Below are positions 25,368 to 36,742 of a stretch of DNA of 64,000 nt, one piece after another. Made by a program: the position numbers and the translations under genes. Under the pieces are notes generated by a model. That model did not search any database. It saw nothing but the letters and a program-made list of their open reading frames with translations, and was not told the origin of the DNA. Source of the stretch: Apiosordaria backusii (Eukaryota; Ascomycota; Sordariomycetes; Sordariales; Lasiosphaeriaceae); NCBI GenBank assembly GCA_030549205.1, contig JAUKTV010000007.1, forward strand, positions 1,302,001 to 1,366,000, given 5' to 3'. Positions within the stretch are counted from its first letter, which is position 1; each line of letters opens with the position of its first letter.

Positions 25368-27538
25368 TTAAAAGGTAGCCCTTCCACCACCTCTCGACGT
25401 CTGCTTATCCTTCCGTCCAGCCATCTCCATAGCCTCCCAGCTATCTCTAGGTTGCCTCTCTCTCTCACCACCTCTCCCACCGCGGCCACCGCCACGTCTA
25501 TCACCGCCGCGTCCAAAACCACCACCACCACCACCACCACCGCCGCGTCCGAAACCACCACCACCACCGCCGCCGCGTCTATCACCGAAACCACCACCAC
25601 CACCACCGCGTCTATCACCGAAACCACCACCACCACCACCGCGTCTATCACCACCGCCGAAGCCACCACCACCGCCGAAGTCACCACCGCCGCCGAAACC
25701 ACCACCGCCAGAAGCGCTACGCCGGAACCTGTTCTCATCCGGCTCCGCAATGCGGACACCAGTGATTCGGCCCAGATTCCTCAACATCGAAGGGGGAATT
25801 CCAGGAGGCTGATCCAACCCAAAGATGTTCTTGGAGAAGCTATTCAACTCATCAACGACAGCCTGCTTGTGCACACCGTTAAGGGCACCACCCAAGAAGG
25901 ACTTGTAGTACTCCGAAATAATCTCATGAGAAAGAAGAGAAAACACCTCGCGGGTCTTCTTGACGGAGTCGGGGTGCTCTTCAGGGGCCACGCCATAGAG
26001 GTCCTTAGAGGCAATCTCGAACTCAGTAGACCGCTTAATGGGGAGACCGGGGAGCCTGTTGCGGGCAACGCTGACCTCGGCATCAGAGACCAGGAGCCAG
26101 GCCTCGCCCTCCTTGCCGGCACGGCCGGTACGACCAATGCGGTGAATGTACGAGTCGCGGTCATTGGGGGTGTGGACCTGGACGACGTGGGTGACGTTGG
26201 GGAAATCCATGCCTCTGGCGGTAACATCCGACGAGAAAAGGATGGCACTCTTGGCCCGTCTAAAGTCCTCAGCGCACCTGGTGCGGATCGGCTGGGTCAG
26301 CTTGGAGTGGATATCGCGGACCTCGGGGATTTCCGAGATCTCGCGACGGAGGCGACGGAAGGCGGCGCTCCATGTGATGACGGATGCCGTGGTGGGCAAG
26401 AACACCATCATCTTCAGGGGACGACCCTCGGGGTCATCGCGGTTCTTGGCAACAAAGTTGCGAACCATCTCGAGGAGAACGGCAGGCATGTTGTCGAAGC
26501 TGCGGCAAGGGACGATGTACTGAGGCACTCTCTCGTGCGTAGGAGTCTCATCGCCCTTGACGGTCTGGGCAAATTCAAAATTGGTAGGGTTGATGTACTT
26601 TCTGGCAAGGCCTACCACATCCTTGGGCATGGTGGCCGAGTAGAGAAGAGTCTGGCGGGGGGTCTGGGCTCGGTCGGGGAGGGCCTTGAGAATGGTGTCG
26701 AGCTCAGCATCGAATCCAACATCCAGCATGCGGTCCGCCTCATCCAAGCAGAGAGCAGTGAGGTTGGGAGCAGCCACACCGCTCCCGGTGTCAGTGAGCA
26801 AATCAGCCAGACGGCCTGGAGTACCGACGAGCAAGTGGCAACCCTCATAGCGGATCTTTTGAAGCGACATTCTCTTCTGGGTTCCTCCGACAGCGGTCTG
26901 GACCTTGATGCCGGTGTTCCTGACAAGTTTTGAAGCCTCGGCAGCGATCTGCTCAGCAAGCTCACGAGTAGGGGAGATGACGATAGCACGAATGTCGTCT
27001 GACCTGGCGCGCACAGGCCGGCGAGACTCAGCGAGGGCTGGCTGATCCGCAATAATCTTCTGAAGAACTGGTACGAGGAAAGCCAAAGTCTTGCCGGTAC
27101 CTGTCTTGGCTTGCGCAACACTATACGAAACCCATTGGTTAGCAGAATTCATGGAGGGGTATTTTTCCAGGTGGCGGTTCGAACATACAGATCTTTGCCG
27201 GCAAGAGCAGCATTGATAGTCATGGACTGCACTTCCGTCATATCCTCATACTTCATCCCATCGGTAATGGAGCGGACGAGAGCATTGTGGACGCCCAGAG
27301 TCTCGAGATCTCTGAACTTGGTAATGCGCCCACCAGAGGGGGAAGAGTTTTCCTGCTGAGCGGCCGACGCACTCGAGTAGAACCGGAGGAGGCTTTGTAC
27401 GGGCCGATACGACGCCTTGAGGGGTGTTTGTGCGATGGCAAAGGCCGACGGCGAGAGCCTGGCTGTGAGCTGAATTGGGCGTGCGCTCAAAGCGACACGG
27501 CAGGCGGCGGCGTGCCGCAAGATGCTGGTCTTCATCAT
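25368..27538 (-). CDS. MSS116-like mitochondrial DEAD-box RNA helicase
   Basis: Exons 27538-27189 and 27120-25368 join in phase to give 700 residues. The first 60 residues are rich in Arg, Ala and Ser without acidic residues, consistent with a mitochondrial presequence. Helicase motifs occur in order: AKTGTGKT (motif I, about 121-128), SPTRELAEQ, GTPGRL, DEAD (about 240), SAT, ARGMDFP and HRIGRTGRAG. A C-terminal extension follows (EFEIASKDLYGVA, SKNIFGLDQPPGI), as in Mss116 and CYT-19, which resolve misfolded group I and II introns and help mitochondrial RNA processing. The last 110 residues form a Gly-rich tail with repeated GGGGFGDRRGG units, instead of the plain basic tail of yeast Mss116. 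It could be the CYT-19 or the MSS116 orthologue; sequence alone does not decide this here. Confidence 0.92.
25505..25715. repeat. Coding minisatellite, Gly-Phe-Gly/DRRGG units
   Basis: A tandem array of related units, read on the plus strand as repeats around ACCACCACCACCACCGCG and TCTATCACC. It encodes the Gly/Arg-rich tail of the helicase. Such arrays change copy number easily and are prone to assembly error. Confidence 0.85.
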
Positions 27539-28109
27539 GACGAGACGAAGGTAACGCTCAGCGCGCGTCCGTCGGCAAAGTCGTCAGGTGTTCAAGCCTA
27601 CTCTGGTATAACTCGCGGCGAACTGTCGACACGGGCTGAGGGCAGGCAAATGAGGGGTATAACAAAAGAAGATGGGCGGGAGTGATTGCGACAGTGAAGA
27701 ATGAGAGAGCAGGACCACCAGAAGATTCGGGTGGTTTAGAAAAATTTCCTGGTGTCCCCCATGTCGGGTCCAATTGGCTTATCTTATCTTCCGAACCCAC
27801 CCGTTGGTCCCTGCAAAAGTTGCCTCACTTGTCACGGTTCAAACATGGGGGGCAATTGAAGACTTGTTCAGAAATTCTCAGTGATGACCAAACTCTTCAA
27901 CAATTATTTTTCGACATAAAAACAACATAACATAACATGGGAGGTTCCGTAGCCTCCCTCCCTTCTCTATCAAACGCCTTGTCTAAACATCCAAGCATGT
28001 ATATCTACTATGTATGCACCTGTCCCAGACTATCTTTCCCTGCCCCTCTATCCATATTTTCTATTCTCCGCTTTCCAAACTCCCCCAAAAAAAACCCTTT
28101 CAGATGAAA
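27539..28109. other. Intergenic region upstream of the helicase
   Basis: It contains the helicase promoter and 5' UTR and the 3' flank of the next minus-strand gene. No other element is recognised. Confidence 0.5.
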
Positions 28110-29463
28110 TCATGACCCCTGCCTCCGCAGCTGCCCAAAATCTCTGGTGTAATGCTGCGGAGGATATCCGTGCTGATGATGATGTTGCTGCTGCTCATAC
28201 TGCCGTCTCTCCTTTCCCTCCTGCCTCGGCGAAAACTGTTGCTGCTGCTGCCCCAGATAGTTCCCACTTGACGACCTCATTGCCACAGGCTGTGTCCGAA
28301 ACTCAGTCACAGCCCCCTGAACCCCCTGAAAAAAATATCCCATTATTGCCGCCATGACCTGACCCGCATAAGCGCTCGAGAACCACACATACGCATTCCG
28401 CACCCCCGAGAGTGTCGACAGCGCCATCTTGCTAAAGTACTGGTTATCCTTCTCGAACTGAGCCAGCTCGAGGAGCGCATGTCGTGTCAGTGGGACAAGC
28501 CAGGCTATCAAAGCAGCCAGCCAGTTCAGCAAGATCAACGCTGTCGAGTGAACCCAGTTCCTTTGCACGGGGGGCATTGGACTTTCTTGACCGAAATAGT
28601 CACCCTGTTGAGGGCCCAAGACCGCCACGGGAGTTGTTTGACGTATTGTGGAGGCCTCAGCGGGTGTAAGATTGGAAGGTAAGCCCTTCATCAGGTAGGC
28701 GAGGCTGTTGATATAGTTCATGCGCTCCAGATCAGGCGCGTTGCCGCCCTGTCTGGTTTGGTAGAGCATACTGATACCTAAACAACAGGCGAGGTCAGCT
28801 ACTATGCACAGATTACCACCCAGACCCAGACTCCTTACCCTGTGATCCATAATCCCAATTCACCCCCGACTCAGACACCCGATCCCGCCCGGCCATCGTA
28901 ACCTGCTCCCTCGGCAGCTGCCTCGAGCTCAGAATCCGTTCCGTAGTAGACGATGGCAACGGTGGCAACGCCGAAGAATAAGAATCCTCGATCGTCGGTA
29001 TCCTCTGCTGCGGCGGCCTGTTCGGAGGCGGAGGAGCAGGAGCAACCGATGTCTCCGCAGGGGGCGACGAGCTCCTCGATCGTGCGTACGTGGTCACCGC
29101 TCTCGCGAGCATATACGGGCTGGTCGGTAACCTAGACGCCACAGATCGCACAAGAGACATCGGGGACCGGATCACTTTGATGGACCGGCTTTGTATCTCC
29201 ACCTGGGTGTAATCGTATGGCAGATCAACCATTGAAGCCCAAGCAGCAGCACCTGATGGAGGAGGGGAAGCGCTTCTGGCGTGGCAGTACTCGCTCTCGA
29301 GGTGGTTGTCTGGATACACACGATGATACACAGGTTGTTCAGAGCTCGAAGAGGGAGAAAGGGGCAACGGAGAGGACAGGAAGGAAGAAAAGGACGAAGA
29401 GGAAGTAGACGGCCGCGGGGCCGGCGGCGGCGTTGCCGACTCGTGGTGACGACTGGTCCACAT
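28110..29463 (-). CDS. Conserved-looking protein of unknown function
   Basis: Exons 29463-28839 and 28777-28110 join in phase around a 61-nt intron to give 430 residues. I do not recognise the family. The first 210 residues are Ser/Pro-rich and probably disordered. The ordered part begins around the splice (YGSQGISMLYQTRQGG) and continues with LERMNYINSLAYLMKGLP. It includes a long hydrophobic segment (ALILLNWLAALIAWLVPLTR, about residues 270-290) that could be a membrane helix or buried helix. A second moderately hydrophobic helix follows near AYAGQVMAAIMGYFF. The C-terminus is a Gln/His-rich low-complexity tail. An organelle-membrane or scaffold role is possible, but nothing fixes it. Confidence 0.75.
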
Positions 29464-30308
29464 CTTCGCTCAGGGTGTCGCCTTCAGCGATAGGTAGGTA
29501 GGGTAAGGGGTTGAGAGAGGATCGGCGCCGGTGACCGTTGCGGCGAGCCCAAGATGACTTCTTTGGTTCGGAGCCGTGTCAATTCCTTTGGAAAGCAAAA
29601 AGAGAAGGAAATTCAAGAGGGAAAAAAAACGAGGCAGGAAACAATCCAAGAATTCTTGAAGAGGGGTTGTGTACGGGAAGTGCCGGAAGTGACGTTCCTT
29701 TCATATCATTGCAGCCCTATGTACATACACATGCGGTGTGGTAGGTCTGAAGACGAGAAATGCAACCTGGAGTGACTCGGCAACCACTATGTAAGTTACG
29801 ACGACGAGGGTTTGGATGACGCTAAAAAGAAGAACAACCGCATTTTGCCTCAGCAAGGGGCCGTTTGGCATCTGCTCTGTCCAATGTCGAGTCTCGAGCT
29901 GCCTACGGTCGACGAGAGCTCAAAAGCATGTGAAAGTCATCGTGTCGCTATCTAATCGCTCGGCATGTGGGGCATCTCCTGTTCGAGATGTTCAAGAGAG
30001 ACCCACCAGCTCTTTGACAAACAGATAAACACCATCTGGCCCAAGTCTCATTCCTTCACCAGCCTCAAAGAAATGAAAACATACCTATGCCTTCACATGG
30101 CGAAATGACACGTTCCCGGATCGGCATTGTTTTGTCTGACGCAAGTGTGTAGTTAATCTCACAAAATTATGCTTCCTGCTGGTTCCCGCTTGCAAAGATG
30201 GGTGCCATTCTATATAGGGGCCCAAACTCCCCGTTATGCATGCATACAACCTATGTATACCAAAATTTCCGTATTGCTGTCGCCTTCCATGTCCGTATAA
30301 AAACCCCT
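29464..30308. other. Intergenic region
   Basis: The upstream region of the unknown protein gene and the 3' flank of the CUE1-like gene. No gene or clear element is seen. Confidence 0.5.
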
Positions 30309-30994
30309 TCATGCTGTGCCCTTGGCTGCCTTCTCCGCGGCAAGCTTAGCCTCCATCTTCCTCCTCGCCTCTAGAATCATCTGGTCCCTTCTCTTTTGCA
30401 AAAGCGTCTGTCTCTCGTCCCGGTTCGAGCTCCACGCCTTCGCAGAAACCTTTCCACTTGGGCTAGCCTTCGCCCCATCATCCTCAACGGGCGCATTCAA
30501 CTTGTTTGCCAGATTGTATCGGGTGATCAGGTCCGGCTGCGCTGGGGTAGCAGGCTTGGCGGCAGTGTTGCCGGTGCTAGAAGCAGGAGTGCTGCCCTCG
30601 GGCGGAGGTGGCGGCTGGAATGTCGCTGGAGGCTAAAGATGTGACAAACATGCATGTTAGAAACAACAACTTTGATTAACCGGGGAAAAGAGTAACCACA
30701 TACCGTCTCCAATCGGCCCGCCAGAATCCTGTCCGTAGTAGCCTGTATGTTGCCCGCCGTCCTCTGCAAATCCCATAATATCGACCTCCTGTCTAGGTGA
30801 GGAAACATCTGCTGTATCCTTTGCACAGCAGCCTCTCTCGACCTCGCCAGCGCCGCGGGATCTCTGGCCGCCCCGCGCCTCCTATCCCCAGAGCCGGCCG
30901 GCGACGGCGTCGAGAAGAAGTATTTCAAGAGTATCCCCGACAAGACCAGGATGATGACCAGCCCTGGGACGTTGACCTGCTGCACGTCTGCCAT
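30309..30994 (-). CDS. CUE1: CUE1-like ER-membrane ubiquitin-binding protein (ERAD)
   Basis: Exons 30994-30704 and 30632-30309 give 204 residues, almost the length of yeast Cue1 (203). An N-terminal membrane anchor lies at about residues 10-27 (VPGLVIILVLSGILLKYFF). A CUE domain follows at about 52-96 (REAAVQRIQQMFPHLDRRSI, then NIQATTDRILAG), with the MFP motif typical of ubiquitin-binding CUE domains. The Lys/Arg-rich C-terminus (DERQTLLQKRRDQMILEARR) fits the Ubc7-binding region. Cue1 recruits and activates the E2 Ubc7 at the ER membrane for degradation of misfolded proteins; that role is inferred by homology and architecture. The single 71-nt intron lies just after the CUE domain. Confidence 0.88.
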
Positions 30995-31720
30995 GATGAC
31001 AGTTGACTGCTAAAGCGAGAGCGAAACACCCGCAACGGGCAACCGCCGGTCTGTATTTCAAGTGCGTAAAGGCAAAGCAACAAGGTCGTAGATGTGTGAG
31101 CACTTCGGAGATGGATAGCCAGACAACCGGAGGTTGGGAGGCGAACAGTGGGCAGCGAAACGTGCGCAACTCCGTTTGCGGTCGCGTGAAGGTCGGTCGG
31201 CAGTGTAAGATGAATTCGAAAAGAAACGTCTGGCCGGCGAAAACAGCGCTGGATGAAGGGATGACGAAGAGAACAGATTCAGGCTTGAGGTTGGTAATGC
31301 GAAGTGGGGAAGGAATAGGTGAGGTGGTTGGTTGTCGATGGGTTGATGCCGGACCTTCGCGGCTTTGAATCGTCATGCATGCCAAGACCACGCGCTCGGT
31401 CCACTCACTTCGAAGCCTTGCCTCTCTGCACAGTGGTGTCAATGTATCAAAATGGCCACGTTACACAGATTCTCGCATTTGTACGGTACTTTAGACACAC
31501 ACACACACAACAACATCTATTCGCTTGTGACACCCAAACAGCGGATGCTCACCAACTACCTTTTGTGGCCACTTCCCATTCATATAGGTCCGGAAAGGGG
31601 GGGGGGGGGTAAAAGCAAGTCCATTCGCTAAACCATATCCCCTCGCTAGAGCCAGAATAATAAATATACCACTCCTTAACCATGCCGCCTAGTCAGCTAC
31701 CGATTGCTCTGCTCTTGCCA
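30995..31720. other. Intergenic region
   Basis: The promoter of the CUE1-like gene and the 3' flank of NOT2. It contains an ACAC run and a G14 tract near 31597-31610. No gene is seen. Confidence 0.5.
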
Positions 31721-33945
31721 CTAAGCTACAGCAGGAGGAGAAGCCGACGTAGTGTCGAGGTCAGCATAGTGAAGAGTAAGTTCTCTCTGTGAAGCCATGT
31801 TAGCAAAACTGTAAACATTCGTGGGAGACGAAACCAAAGGAAAGCTTCGTACCCTCTCCTTGCGCCACAGATCCTTGTCCCAAACAATGTAGTAGCCTCG
31901 CTCAGTATTCTGACTAAGATTTTGAGGCACCAAGAGGTCGTCCTTGGTCAACCAGAGTTGGAGTCTTTTGTGCCATCGCCAATTGCGGTTCATACTGCAT
32001 TGGTGTTAGCCGTCACCAACCCCAGAATGTGATCCAATAAACACTTACAGCTCAACAGCCGCCATCTGCTGCTTGATATCTCTCGGACAGCTGTAAAAGA
32101 TCCACATCAAAGTCTCCTCGTTGAAACTAGGGATCTTCGCGTCAATGGGTTGCACGTTTTTGACCTCGTAGCATTCGGGTAGCTTGAACTTTGGAATCGC
32201 CGGCCGTGGGGGCACTGCGTTGAATAACGAGTAGATCTGCGTGGAAATCATGCTGCAAGGCAGTTAGCAATCACCTCAAGCGACTTTTGGTTCGCCGCCA
32301 ACTTACTCATTGGAACGCATATCGAGACCCAGAACCGCGGGCTCGATGCCGTGCGCGATGACACTGTAGTCCGGAAAGTTGTTCATCAACGTCTGGTGGC
32401 CCTTTATGCCCCACCTGTCAATAGCAGTCATTCCTTCAAGAGGATCTACAATCTCGGTGTGTTGCCCTCGGTCTTCTTCTCTCGCCCTGCTCAACGGAGC
32501 ATCGTTGCCAATGGCGCCCAGCGGGTTTCTGCCAACTGCTGCATCATTCCCCGATGTGTGGGACGCTAAGCTGTCCTCGCGATACCCAGGTGGCTTTTGG
32601 CGGGATTCTTCCTCATCAACTGGACTTCGAGGTCCTTGTGATCTTTGTACCGATGTGGGGGAGATGACTTCTCTTGTCCGGGAAGTAGCCGACAAGGCAT
32701 TGAGAAGACCGTTCCCGGCGCGGTTCGTATGTAACGCACCCCCAGAAGGTGTGCCCGCTGGACCGAACCCGATATTCGACATTAGACCTGGTCCTCGTTC
32801 TTGTCCTCCAATTTCGCCATTCGTTGGTCGGTTCAATGGTGGAAACTCGTCGGCTTGCCCCCCCTGAGGTGCCTGGCTCACGGCTCCCTGATTGCCAAAG
32901 CGAAACGACGAGTGCGGGGTTGATGTTAGACGAGAGGATGTAAAAAGGTCGTCTTGCTGGCCCTGCTGCGCTGATAAAGGTGTTTGGGGACCCCGATGAG
33001 CCCCTCCGCCGATATTGCGGGACGGTTGTTGCGCCCACATAGATGCCGGGCTTGACTGATTTGGCGCCGTGTTGGACAGAGATGGAAACTCCCTAGATAT
33101 GGGCTGTTAGTAAGCCGCCGATTCAATAAAGGAAAACCGAGAGAGTCGCAATCTGCGACATAAAGTCAAGGCATGTGCGTCAGGCTGTGAGACAGTACCC
33201 CTTCACGACCAAGGCATATGGCACCCCCTCTGGTTGTTTTTGCGGCTGCGGGTCCGCAATGGCTGCTTTGCGCATTGCAGCGATTCGGATTCTTGATTTG
33301 GTTGGCCGCGCCATGTCGGACGGCGTGACAGGATGATGTGAGTGGATGAGTGTTGGGAGAAGACAGAGAGTAAAGGAGCGGAGGAGTGTTGAGGTGAGAG
33401 GGAGGAGTTATGAGGGGAAATTCCAGACCAAGCGGAGAGCAGCCACAAGTCGCAGATCAGAAGCAATAAGTGCGGTGTGAATGGCGCAAAAAGTCTCAAA
33501 AGACCAAGGGGTCGCAACAATGGGATGAAAACAGCCCAAACAATGCAGCTGAGCAGCATCGCACCTCCACACCTAGCCAAAACAGAAGCGGAATGTCCAA
33601 CTTACGATGGGTCCAATGTTGCCGATTGCTGCGAGCCCATCAAGCTCTGAGCAAAGCTGAGATTATTCCCACCTGCTAATGGCCGCATCCCTTGCGTAAG
33701 GTTCGCATTTCCCCCCATCGATATGCCGCCGCCATTGCCAAATCCCCAATTGGAGGAGTTGTTTATCGCCGCTACGCATCCATTCGTGTCAATCCCACTC
33801 CCTAAAACATATCGCATCCTCCTGGTGCATTCTCACCTTGCGGCCCTTTAGGTAGCCCCCTCGCTGCCACTGGGCGACCCGACTGTTGTTGAGGAGGCGG
33901 TTGCCCAAAGGGTAACGGTCTTAACGGTCCTGTTGTTGTCGACAT
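31721..33945 (-). CDS. NOT2: NOT2, CCR4-NOT complex subunit
   Basis: Six exons fit in phase: 33945-33837, 33771-33606, 33092-32307, 32252-32049, 31994-31853 and 31786-31721 (490 residues). The N-terminus (MSTTTGPLRPLPFGQPPPQQ) is disordered and Gln/Pro-rich. The block FAQSLMGSQQSATLDPS continues after the splice with EFPSLSNTAPNQSSPASMWA, typical of fungal NOT2. The C-terminal NOT box has DPLEGMTAIDRWGIKG, LGLDMRSND, then MISTQIYSLF, FNEETLMWIFYSCPRDIKQQ, WRWHKRLQLWLTKDD and GYYIVWDKDLWRKERRE. NOT2 joins NOT1 and NOT3/5 in the deadenylation and transcription-control scaffold. The second intron is 513 nt, about nine times the usual size, and contains a possible alternative first exon. The first 3' splice site was chosen to give a 65-nt intron; the nearer site would leave only 35 nt. 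Confidence 0.92.
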
Positions 33946-34872
33946 CGGTCAGCAATTCTAGTTCCCTACTGAAAGTACAGTGTTCGGCATGTAATGCTAG
34001 GATTTCCCGGGCGACGTGTACACTCTGGCAGGAAGAAGGAAGGGTCATGGCCGGCTAGTGAGACATTCCGACGCCGTCTTCGATTTGAGAGCGATGGGCG
34101 GGGATCAGATGGTCTGCCGAAGTGGCCAGCAGCATGGCGCCCCAACAATGCAATTCGTCCTCCACAATGCAAACTTGATGGAGACATGCTGAGCCTCTGC
34201 CATAGACAGTCCCCCTCCCCCTCCAAGTATGCGTGTGGTGTTTCGGTTCGATATGCTTGTTGAGCCAACTCTCTTACTTCATCCCAGACCAACTCGGAGG
34301 TACCACGAACGTATACGACGGGATGATAACTCGGCGGGAGGTTTCTTTGACGGCAGCAGATGTCGAATTCGAGACGGAGCAAACAGCGGGGTACCGGGCA
34401 GAGACGAGGAATCAAGAAGGGAAAGGCAAAGGCAAAGAACGGGCCACCATACCTTGCCGGTTCATCATTTGGAACGCGGAGCTAAGAAATGTCTCGGTTG
34501 GTAAGAGGTAGATATTCCCTTTAAAGTTGGATATCGAATATGGGTGCCGGGTCTTGCTTGGGACGGTAACTTGGTGATGGCCAGTGTCGCGTTTTCAGAG
34601 CGGTGCTACTGCAAACGCTTGTCACTGAACCAAGGATTGGGGCGGTTGGTGAGGGCGGGAAGGCTCAAAGGCCCGTGCTTTCTCCCGAGTCCACATAAAT
34701 CGTATCGCAATGTCCTGCAGTACAGATTGAGGGCCAAGGCTACTGCCCTGTGTTCCCTGTCGCTTCCTAAACTTTAATTCAACCAATTCTATCAAGCACG
34801 ACGGGCACTTGTCGCTGTCACTTGTCACCAGACACGCTACATTTTATTTTATTCTCAAGAACTAAGCGTAGG
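33946..34872. other. Intergenic region, NOT2 upstream
   Basis: It holds the NOT2 promoter and 5' UTR and the 3' flank of ZNG1. A 149-codon open frame on the minus strand (33966-34415) has no recognisable family and overlaps the expected NOT2 leader. Confidence 0.5.
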
Positions 34873-36282
34873 CTAAGACGCCGTCCGAACAGCATCCAAA
34901 AGACTTTTCTGGAAGTCCATCTCTGTCAAATGCCGACCTATCAATACCAGCTTGCCCTGCCGTGGTGCATCAGCAGATGGTGGGGCTGGGCTGTCGAACA
35001 TGTCAAAAATCTCTCTCACGCCTTGGACCATCTTTTCAGCCCCATCATCAACAAACAGCCGCCCCTTCACACGGTGCACCTCAAATGCTGGCCCATTGGC
35101 TGCCTCGTGACCCGGAAGCACATTTTCCCACAGCACCGAGCGCAGCCAGGCGTCTACTGCTTGCAGCTGGTTGGCTGTCAGCTCATCAAGTGGGATTGAT
35201 AGCGTTGAGATGGTCTATCAAGGCCGGTCAGTAGGTCACTACTACAACCTGCTGAATTGTTCTACTCACTTTATCGAGATGGCTGTGCCCGCGGCCGGCG
35301 CGATCAAGCTCATCAACCCGATCATAAGCGTGCAGGTCCAGCAAGAAACCCTCCAAGTCAGGCACAACACTTTGTGAAGTGACGAATATCTTGGCCAGCT
35401 CGTTGATGGACACGATTCTCTCCTTCACGGCTTGCAGCTCCTCCTCGCTCACAAGGTCGGACTTGTTGATGACAATGACATCGGCGTGCGAAATTTGCAC
35501 ATGAGCAGTTGTCATCACCGGTCCATTGTCGTCGGATTCCTCATGTCCCTCAACTTTGCCCGCCGGATCATCCAAGCTGCGAAGGATGTTCTTGGCGTCA
35601 ACGAGCGTTACGATACCATCTAGATAGATGGTGCTCGCAAGCCCGTCGTCGACCCAAAACAGCGGCGCAAGATTGCCCGGATCTGCTAATCCTGTTGTTT
35701 CCAGCAGAATGTAGTCGAATTTGCCCTTCTTCTCCATTAGAGATTCGATGGCATTCACGCCGGTGTCTCTGTCGACAGATATCAGTACCATCTTACGAGT
35801 TTTCGGTGGCTGTCTTACTTGACAGAGCAGCAAATGCACCCATTGCCCACTTCCAGCCACTCTTCCACAGCCTCGCCATCCTTATTCACAGTCAAAGATT
35901 TCTCAATGTCCAGAGCTGAAAATCCGTTAGCTATGCCTAGGGTTGGTTGGCCAGGGTCGGTGTCACTTACAGTCCCCAAACTCTGAATATAGCAACAATT
36001 AGCATGCTAAACTGTCAGAGACTTCACAATTGTTTACTCACCATTCATAATCACGGCAATCTTTTTGCCATGCTTTGCAGTAAGGATGTAGTTGAGCAGT
36101 GTTGTTTTCCCCGCACCAAGATATCCTACAGAGCTTGTGAGTACAGAGCTGTTATGAGATAGACAGAAAGGCAGACCTGTTACTATTGTAATTGGAACCT
36201 TTTTCGCTTTTTCTTCAGCAACTTCTGTCGTTTCATCAGCACCAACCAGGTCTGGCGGGGCATCTTCGTCGTCCCATTCCAT
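34873..36282 (-). CDS. ZNG1: ZNG1 / CobW-family zinc metallochaperone GTPase
   Basis: Six exons, 36282-36177, 36125-36042, 35982-35971, 35915-35819, 35768-35270 and 35214-34873, give 379 residues in phase. The acidic N-terminus (MEWDDEDAPPDLVG) leads to Walker A (GYLGAGKTT, about 35-43). The metal-binding CICC motif sits at 94-97 (GNGCICCSVK), then ETTGLADPG (G3) and INKSD (G4). The CobW C-terminal domain ends after VHRVKGRLFVDDGAEK and GRHLTEMDF. ZNG1 uses GTP to deliver zinc to client proteins such as methionine aminopeptidase 1; the acidic N-terminus is the part that contacts that client in studied homologues. A 12-nt microexon encodes most of the NEFGDS turn. The gene is divergent from MOB3 with only 460 bp between start codons. 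Confidence 0.93.
35971..35982 (-). other. ZNG1: 12-nt microexon of ZNG1
   Basis: AGTTTGGGGACT lies between a 3' splice site (CAG) and a 5' splice site (GTAAG). It completes NEFGDS between MN and LDIEKSLTV, matching the family, and keeps the phase. Confidence 0.9.
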
Positions 36283-36742
36283 TTCAGCAGTTGTTCACTT
36301 GTGTATTTTTATGAGAAAAAATGCTGAACCTGGAGAATCTTCTTTCTTCGACAGGAGTCAAGAGATGGATGATGTCTATGCAAGGGCGCACATGTCCCAG
36401 AGCAATGCTTTCTATGGCGGGGCAGACAACTTGGAAGTCCAGATTTGGATCAGCTTGGCATGTTACGTAAGGGCACCACAGGGGACCCCTGCCCTAGAGC
36501 TTGGACCCCAGAAGCTGGTAAGCGCCGCCTGGAAATCATCATGGATCCATAGTTTCTCGAATAATATCGGGCAACGACGTCCCATCCATCAGCAGCAGCG
36601 AGAACATCCCGAATCAAACCATACGACATCTTTCTGGAAACCCTATCCCTTCACGCGGTCCGTTCCAGGCGAGCGAAAGTCAACAAACCATTCCCGAGGA
36701 CCGATTGACAATCAAACAATAGTCCCTCGACAAACACTCATC
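36283..36742. promoter_or_regulatory. Bidirectional promoter, ZNG1 / MOB3
   Basis: A compact 460-bp interval between divergent start codons. The MOB3 reading frame stays open through most of it, back to an ATG at 36311, so part of it could be coding in a longer isoform. Confidence 0.55.

Noticed and set aside
25452..26933. 493-codon open frame antisense to the DEAD-box helicase
   Set aside because: It is an antisense shadow of a GC-rich conserved gene. Its sequence, including Thr runs opposite the Gly tail, has no domain.
31690..31740. tRNA-like minus-strand sequence TGTAGCTTAGTGGCAAGAGC
   Set aside because: It resembles a D-arm but has no matching T-arm or acceptor stem, and it overlaps the coding end of NOT2.
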